Of a stretch of DNA of 10,328 bases, positions 6,245-10,328 are shown piece after piece. How positions within the stretch are numbered: position 1 is the first letter of the stretch; every line of letters begins with the position of its first letter. The translations under genes were made by a program, and so were the position numbers. The DNA lies in the NCBI GenBank assembly GCA_943914435.1, contig CALUBY010000023.1:1-10328 (forward strand), given 5' to 3'. Under the pieces are notes generated by a model that was given only the letters and a program-made list of their open reading frames with translations, ran no database searches and was not told where the DNA came from. The stretch comes from an uncultured bacterium (lineage in GTDB: Bacteria; Patescibacteriota; Minisyncoccia; Phycocordibacterales; Phycocordibacteraceae).

Positions 6245-6250
6245 TACAAT
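6245..6250 (+). promoter_or_regulatory. -10 box for the pilin-like gene cluster, leaderless
   Basis: TACAAT ends 6 nt before the ATG at 6257, so the transcript would begin at about the start codon. No Shine-Dalgarno sequence is present. Confidence 0.6.
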
Positions 6251-6256
6251 CAACAC

Positions 6257-7249
6257 ATGAAATGGCTTTGGGCACCGCTCCTTGTGTTTGTGCTGCTCTC
6301 GGTACCTTTTTCCGTAAGCGCTCAGTCAGGGATTCCACTGTTTGATCCTGAGTGGCAGCTCGTTCCGGAAGCCAGTGACATTGATGCGAGCTGTCCTGAG
6401 GGTGCGCCTCTCGGGTTTGGTGGGGTATTGCAGCTTATTCAAAACGGCATGAATGCCGCGATATCCTTTGGGATTCTCATCTGTGTACTCGTTATTATGG
6501 GTGCCGGCATACTGTGGATTCTCACCCCCACAAACCCAGAGAATCACTCGCAGGCCAAAAAGATACTCACGAACGCAGCGTTGGGGCTGCTTATTATTTT
6601 GTCTGCGTGGCTTATCGTCGACTTCGTAATGAAGCTTTTGTATAACCCAAACATCGAAAACTTCGGTCCTTGGAACAAGATACTCACGGGAGGGGACGCA
6701 TGCATCACCGCAAAAGACCCGAACCCGCTTTTTAGTGGAAGCGTTTCCTCAATTGCAGGAAAGAGTGCAGAAGAATTTAACTTCCCAGCACAGACGGGTC
6801 CTGGTGCGTGTAATGCAAACAATCTTTTGGCTGCCGCTCGAAATGCAGGGGTAACGCTTTCGTCGGCTGATGCGAATGTGTTTGCCTGTATTGCCGCACC
6901 AGAAAGCTCATGTGGAGCGAACTTGCGGAATTACCGGTGGGGAAGGGGATCGAGTGCCTATGGTGCATTCCAGGTGTTGCTTAGTACAAACGCTAAGCAT
7001 TATGAGAATGCAGCGTGCCGCAAAGCCGCGGGGGTGGGAGAGAATGTGCGACTCGATTGCGCACGAGGGTTTAGTGGAGGGAACCCGATTCCAAATAGTC
7101 CTATCGTGCAGCGTTGTATCAATGCCGCTAGTAACCTTGAGTGCAGTCTTGCTGCTGCGGTAAGTCTTAAAAAAGAGGCAGGTGACTTCACACCCTGGCG
7201 TGCCGATCTTAACAGTGGCAGGCAGCGTGCCTGTATGAGTGGCAGCTAG
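6257..7249 (+). CDS. T4SS-pilin-like membrane protein fused to lytic-transglycosylase-like domain
   Basis: 330 residues. A signal peptide (1-22, cleavage after Val-Ser-Ala) precedes GFGGVLQLIQN and two membrane helices (about 66-89 and 104-126) separated by TNPENHSQAKK. This is the layout of the VirB2/TrbC-like pilin domain common in Patescibacteria. After FGPWN (136-140) and a PLFSG linker (157-161) comes a C-terminal domain (about 185-325). It resembles a lysozyme-like transglycosylase: PESSCG with candidate catalytic Glu216, then SSAYGAFQV (232-240), with many cysteines suggesting disulfides outside the membrane. It would combine a VirB2-like membrane anchor with a VirB1-like wall-cutting activity. 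The half shared with the 299-residue protein at 7855-8754 indicates duplication. Pilin homology is strong; the enzymatic call is moderately sure. Confidence 0.8.
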   Translation: MKWLWAPLLVFVLLSVPFSVSAQSGIPLFDPEWQLVPEASDIDASCPEGAPLGFGGVLQLIQNGMNAAISFGILICVLVIMGAGILWILTPTNPENHSQAKKILTNAALGLLIILSAWLIVDFVMKLLYNPNIENFGPWNKILTGGDACITAKDPNPLFSGSVSSIAGKSAEEFNFPAQTGPGACNANNLLAAARNAGVTLSSADANVFACIAAPESSCGANLRNYRWGRGSSAYGAFQVLLSTNAKHYENAACRKAAGVGENVRLDCARGFSGGNPIPNSPIVQRCINAASNLECSLAAAVSLKKEAGDFTPWRADLNSGRQRACMSGS

Positions 7250-7253
7250 ACCG

Positions 7254-7259
7254 TATACT
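7254..7259 (+). promoter_or_regulatory. -10 box before the 194-residue protein, leaderless
   Basis: TATACT ends 7 nt before the ATG at 7267, just after the stop of the preceding gene at 7249. It suggests an extra internal promoter in the cluster. No clear -35 is seen. Confidence 0.55.
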
Positions 7260-7266
7260 TACTTCT

Positions 7267-7851
7267 ATGAACACGCGTACGTACATGATCATCGCCTCAG
7301 GGCTACTTGTTGCTGCTTTGGCACTCGTAGCGTTTGTTGCCTATGTTGCTCTTGAGCCATCGACACCCGCTCCGAGCGAGACCCCTGACACCCCGGACCC
7401 CGCGTTCCCATCCTCAGGAACGGTCGGTACAGGAGGGATAAGTGCACAAACGATGTCTATTCCGCTTCGTAATGGGGAAGAAGTGATGGTACGAGATTTT
7501 ATTACAAGCGACACAACAGCTGAGGATCCCGTTAATCCAGGAAACTACTATCTAGCAGGAAGTAATGGGTATTGTGATGAGAACGGTACATGCTTCTCGG
7601 GAGCTGCGTCTGACATGTTCAATATTGTGTACTTTAGCGCGGACCGGTCATTTGTGATTGCACTTATTGATGAGCCGTTACGGGAGGCGCGCGTAGAAGC
7701 AGAAACGTTTCTTCAAAACGCACTTGGTCTAAGTCGGGAAGAGCTCTGTATGATCAACTATTACCTCTCGACGGATACATATGTAAATAGTCAGTATGCA
7801 GGCATGAATCTTGGCTTCAGTTTCTGCCCAGGTGCAACCGTCCTTCCATAA
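7267..7851 (+). CDS. Single-pass membrane-anchored protein of unknown function
   Basis: 194 residues. One N-terminal hydrophobic helix (about 7-28) is followed by a Pro/Thr/Ser-rich linker (31-60) and a compact C-terminal domain outside the membrane (about 62-190). That domain has four cysteines (103, 109, 161, 187), enough for two disulfides, and a motif YCDENGTC (102-109). I do not recognise the family. It lies 17 nt after one pilin-like gene and 3 nt before the other, so it probably works with them in the envelope. The helix could be an uncleaved anchor, and there is no lipobox cysteine. A leaderless start fits the -10 box 7 nt upstream. Confidence 0.75.
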   Translation: MNTRTYMIIASGLLVAALALVAFVAYVALEPSTPAPSETPDTPDPAFPSSGTVGTGGISAQTMSIPLRNGEEVMVRDFITSDTTAEDPVNPGNYYLAGSNGYCDENGTCFSGAASDMFNIVYFSADRSFVIALIDEPLREARVEAETFLQNALGLSREELCMINYYLSTDTYVNSQYAGMNLGFSFCPGATVLP

Positions 7852-7854
7852 TGT

Positions 7855-8754
7855 ATGAAGCGATACCTTCCTTTCCTTCTCGCCCTCACCGTTCTACTCA
7901 CTCCTATTAGTGCTGCTGCGCAGTTCGGTCCTATTGTGCCTGAGGTTTGTAGAATATGTCCCTGTGGGTTTGGTGGCGTACTGGCTATTATTCAGAACCT
8001 CATAAACTTTTTGATTGCCATATCGATTATTATCGCGACTATCATAATAGTGTGGGCAGGAGTGATGTACATCATGTCCGCGACCAATCCAGAGAGCCGC
8101 AGCACCGCAAACAAAATGCTCATGAATGCGGTGATAGGAATCATAATCATCCTTTCGGCGTGGCTGATGGTCGACTTTGTCATGAAGACCCTGTACGGTG
8201 GACAGTTTGGACCATGGAATACGATACTGCTTGGAGGCACAGGTGACAGCTGCTTAGAGGAGAAACCCGTACAGCCACTTTTTAGTGGAGGCATTCTTGC
8301 AGTCCCGGGACAAGGATCTGGAGGAGGTTCGGTGTCGGGTGCCGCTGGGTGTCCTTCCTGTGTTTCGCTTGCAGAACAAGGGGTAAGTTGCAAAACAGCA
8401 TCAAGCTGTACCCTTGATCCTGATGTAGTACCGCGTGTTGTCTCGCTGAAAAATCGATTCTCCGGAACATGGACCGTCACCGAAGCCTTTCCTCCTACCT
8501 ATAATCACAGTAACCAGTGTCACAATAAAGGGACGTGTATCGATGCGGGATTTAGAGGAGATACTACGTATACCGCAGAGAATGTTGCTGAATTTGCAAC
8601 AGCAGCGAGACTTTCAGGACTTCGTGCTGTATTTGAAACAACGAGTTGTTCACTACGTGATGCTGCAAAAGCGCGCGGTGTTGCCGCATATTGCAAGACT
8701 GATAACGGGTATGCTCATATAACCGGAAACCATTTTTCTCTGTATTCCAACTAG
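7855..8754 (+). CDS. T4SS-pilin-like membrane protein with M15-peptidase-like C-terminal domain
   Basis: 299 residues. Signal peptide 1-22 (cleavage after Ala-Ala-Ala), a cysteine-containing stretch with C32, C35 and C37, then GFGGVLAIIQN and two membrane helices (about 50-74 and 88-111) around SATNPESRSTANKM. It closely parallels the 330-residue protein at 6257-7249, including FGPWN and the PLFSG linker. The C-terminal domain (about 166-299) differs: HNKGTCID (223-230) fits the HxxGxxxD zinc motif of M15 or Hedgehog-type peptidases, and the end carries His288 and His293 (AHITGNHFSLY). The usual final His-x-His is not present as such, so zinc binding may be altered and activity is doubtful. 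It begins 3 nt after the preceding stop without a Shine-Dalgarno sequence. It ends directly against miaA, tail to tail. Confidence 0.75.
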   Translation: MKRYLPFLLALTVLLTPISAAAQFGPIVPEVCRICPCGFGGVLAIIQNLINFLIAISIIIATIIIVWAGVMYIMSATNPESRSTANKMLMNAVIGIIIILSAWLMVDFVMKTLYGGQFGPWNTILLGGTGDSCLEEKPVQPLFSGGILAVPGQGSGGGSVSGAAGCPSCVSLAEQGVSCKTASSCTLDPDVVPRVVSLKNRFSGTWTVTEAFPPTYNHSNQCHNKGTCIDAGFRGDTTYTAENVAEFATAARLSGLRAVFETTSCSLRDAAKARGVAAYCKTDNGYAHITGNHFSLYSN

Positions 8755-9597
8755 CTAGGCTCTTGATTCAAGTCGGCGTAGCCAAGCTTTTTGATGGCGA
8801 GCATAATGCCAGACTTTTGTTGAGAGGGAAGAGAGAAGGGTGTCTTCGCTTCGTTCGTCACGCAGATACTCACCAATGATGCGGTACTCAAGTCCAAGCT
8901 CGTCCAATCGTTCGTCCCCAACATACGCACGAACCTGTCGCACCTCTTCGATAAGACCTCGCTCAAGTGCCTTCTCAAGGCGTGTGTGGATGCGTTCACG
9001 AAGCTCATCACGTTCTGGGTTCAATACGACCCATTCAACCGCGTAGCGGGCCTCTGAGAGGTTACGCTCGGGCACCTGATCGTGAGTACTGAGTATCTCA
9101 AGCGCACGAACAAGTCGCCGCTTATTCTGCGCATCAATCTTTCCTGCACGCCGCGGGTCGCGTTCCTTGAGCTCTTCAAATAAGGAGTCAGTTGAGCGGG
9201 ACTCAAGGTTTTTCCGTAGGACCGGGTCAGGTTCGGTTCCGTCTGGAAGTCCGTAGAGAAGCGCGTCAAAGTAGAAGTGGGTGCCGCCCGCAAGGATAGG
9301 ACGCTTTCCTCGTGCACGCATGTCCTCTATTAACTGCTCTGCATCACGCACAAAGTCACCCGCGCTATAGGGGTCTTTAGGGTCGCGAATGTCGATGAGA
9401 TGGTGCGGAATCCCGTCCATTTCCTCTTTGGTTGTCTTCTCGGTGCCAATATCAAGCATCCGGTACACCTGACGAGAATCGACCGATATAACCTCACCAT
9501 CGAGTTCTTTAGCCAGGGCGACGGCCTTCGCTGACTTGCCTGAGGCGGTGGGCCCGGCGACGCACACTATGGGGGGATAGGTATCCACGTGGTTCAC
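8755..9597 (-). CDS. miaA: tRNA dimethylallyltransferase
   Basis: 280 residues. MiaA transfers a dimethylallyl group from DMAPP to N6 of A37 in tRNAs that read codons starting with U, including tRNA-Trp. The P-loop GPTASGKS is at 15-22, DSRQVYR at 40-46, GTEKTT at 51-56, followed by HHLID and the AGGTHFYFDALLYG substrate-binding stretch near residue 100. The C-terminal YARHQKAWLRR is typical of the family. The length is slightly short of the usual 300 or so, with no missing core motif. The start is GTG, in agreement with the N-terminal spacing before the P-loop. It is divergent from the peroxiredoxin gene, sharing a 56-bp spacer, and its stop abuts that of the gene ending at 8754. Confidence 0.95.
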   Translation of the reverse strand: MNHVDTYPPIVCVAGPTASGKSAKAVALAKELDGEVISVDSRQVYRMLDIGTEKTTKEEMDGIPHHLIDIRDPKDPYSAGDFVRDAEQLIEDMRARGKRPILAGGTHFYFDALLYGLPDGTEPDPVLRKNLESRSTDSLFEELKERDPRRAGKIDAQNKRRLVRALEILSTHDQVPERNLSEARYAVEWVVLNPERDELRERIHTRLEKALERGLIEEVRQVRAYVGDERLDELGLEYRIIGEYLRDERSEDTLLSSLSTKVWHYARHQKAWLRRLESRA

Positions 9598-9607
9598 AAT
9601 GGACGAA

Positions 9608-9617
9608 ATGGTATCAT
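9608..9617. promoter_or_regulatory. Overlapping divergent -10 boxes (miaA / peroxiredoxin)
   Basis: On the plus strand TGG-TATCAT (9609-9617) is an extended -10-like box that would give a leader of about 30 nt before the ATG at 9654. On the minus strand TACCAT (complement of 9608-9613) lies 10 nt before the miaA GTG. The two overlap, so polymerase binding may be mutually exclusive. Weak matches, no clear -35. Confidence 0.35.
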
Positions 9618-9653
9618 GCGCCTACAAAAGATACAGCGTAACGAACCAGCACT

Positions 9654-10316
9654 ATGAACAAAGAACAAAAGAGTAATTATTGTGGCGAGTGCGGGGATTT
9701 TCACGATCCATTTCGTGAATACCGCTCAAGCGTACGGGTAGGCGAGACGATTCCAGACTATGAGTTTGAGGTCTACCACAAGGAGGAAATAAAGACGATG
9801 AAGTTCTCGGACTTCCGTGGCAAGTGGCTCGTCGTTATGTTCTATCCGGCAGACTTCACGTTTGTGTGCCCAACCGAGCTTGAGGAAATGGCAGCACTTC
9901 ATCCGAAGCTTCAGGCTATTGATGCAGAGGTGGTGTCCTTCTCTACTGACACGGCCTTCGTACACAAGGCATGGCACGACACGTCAGAAGCTATTAAAAA
10001 GGTGACGTACCCAATGGGTGCTGATCCAACCGGAAAGATTGCTGATGCGTTTGGCGTCCTTATTGAGGGAGGAGATCTTCCGTTTGTGCCAGACGAGGGT
10101 CTTGCTCTCCGCGGTACCTTCATCATTGATCCAACCGGTACGCTTCGCTCCATGGAAGTGAACGACAACAGCATTGGTCGAGCCGCGAAGGAAACCTATC
10201 GCAAGCTTCAGGCCGCGCAGTACGTCGAATCCCACGCGGGTCAGGTGTGCCCTGCATCCTGGGAGCCAGGAGATGATACGCTCGAGCCTGGTATGGATTT
10301 GATTGGTAAAATCTAA
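9654..10316 (+). CDS. 2-Cys peroxiredoxin (AhpC/Prx1 type)
   Basis: 220 residues. Peroxiredoxins reduce hydrogen peroxide and organic peroxides through a cysteine thiol in the cytoplasm. The peroxidatic site is FYPADFTFVCPTE (63-75) with Cys72. The resolving cysteine is Cys199 in GQVCPASW near the C-terminus, as in typical 2-Cys enzymes that form head-to-tail dimers. Length is near the usual 190-200 plus an N-terminal extension of about 25 residues. That extension carries YCGECG (9-14), a CxxC pair not normal for the family, which could bind a metal or act as an attached redox centre. No AhpF or thioredoxin gene is seen next to it. The ATG start keeps this extension; no strong Shine-Dalgarno is present. 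It is divergent from miaA. Confidence 0.93.
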   Translation: MNKEQKSNYCGECGDFHDPFREYRSSVRVGETIPDYEFEVYHKEEIKTMKFSDFRGKWLVVMFYPADFTFVCPTELEEMAALHPKLQAIDAEVVSFSTDTAFVHKAWHDTSEAIKKVTYPMGADPTGKIADAFGVLIEGGDLPFVPDEGLALRGTFIIDPTGTLRSMEVNDNSIGRAAKETYRKLQAAQYVESHAGQVCPASWEPGDDTLEPGMDLIGKI

Positions 10317-10328
10317 CCACTATAAAGA

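Noticed and set aside
7992..8480. 162-codon minus-strand frame inside the second pilin-like gene
   Set aside because: Shadow of a conserved membrane-protein gene; its hydrophobic end mirrors the opposite-strand helices.
8752..8800. Terminator between the second pilin-like gene and miaA
   Set aside because: Only a 4-bp GGCT/AGCC stem with a long loop precedes CTTTTT, and it lies within miaA coding sequence; too weak to call.
1..10328. CRISPR array
   Set aside because: No regularly spaced direct repeats found; the repeats seen are single hairpins and the att pair.

Overview
The window looks like chromosome from a Patescibacteria/CPR (Parcubacteria-like) bacterium of middling GC. The signs are a pair of T4SS-pilin-like proteins, many promoters whose -10 box sits only 6-9 nt before the start codon (leaderless mRNAs), and tightly packed genes. 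The lineage is inferred from gene style only.

The main result is that roughly 187-6057 reads as an integrated circular mobile element of about 5.86 kb, inserted at the 3' end of a tRNA-Trp(CCA) gene (6051-6121, minus strand). The evidence: (i) a 9-bp direct repeat TGCGGGCCC at 187-195 and 6049-6057, the right copy covering the tRNA 3' end; (ii) a large serine recombinase whose last codons and stop lie in the tRNA gene; (iii) joining the two repeats in silico keeps the recombinase frame open for 14 more codons, to a stop at 237-239, just before the promoter of the next gene; (iv) a phiX174/pC194-type HUH replication initiator immediately upstream of the recombinase; (v) ACTTGATAT, matching the phiX174 nick region and containing the pC194-type CTTGATA, between two hairpins just before the rep start. 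I infer an integrative rolling-circle replicon.

Element layout, all on the plus strand: 271-2640 secreted modular protein (peptidoglycan-binding, FN3-like, phage-like middle, SGNH hydrolase); 2709-3578 OmpR-type winged-helix protein with an unrecognised N-terminal half; terminator at 3624-3651 that also holds the next start codon in its loop; 3630-3863 small protein; origin-like region 3787-3857; 3865-4602 Rep; 4599-6062 recombinase, overlapping rep by 4 nt.

Left flank (1-186): no convincing gene, but several strong hairpins. Before integration these would have lain directly downstream of tRNA-Trp. Right flank: the tRNA, a structured spacer, then a three-gene plus-strand cluster (6257-8754) of two paralogous signal-peptide/T4SS-pilin-like proteins, one fused to a lytic-transglycosylase-like domain and the other to an M15-peptidase-like domain, on either side of an unknown membrane-anchored protein. 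miaA (minus strand) follows, abutting end to end, then a divergent 2-Cys peroxiredoxin gene.
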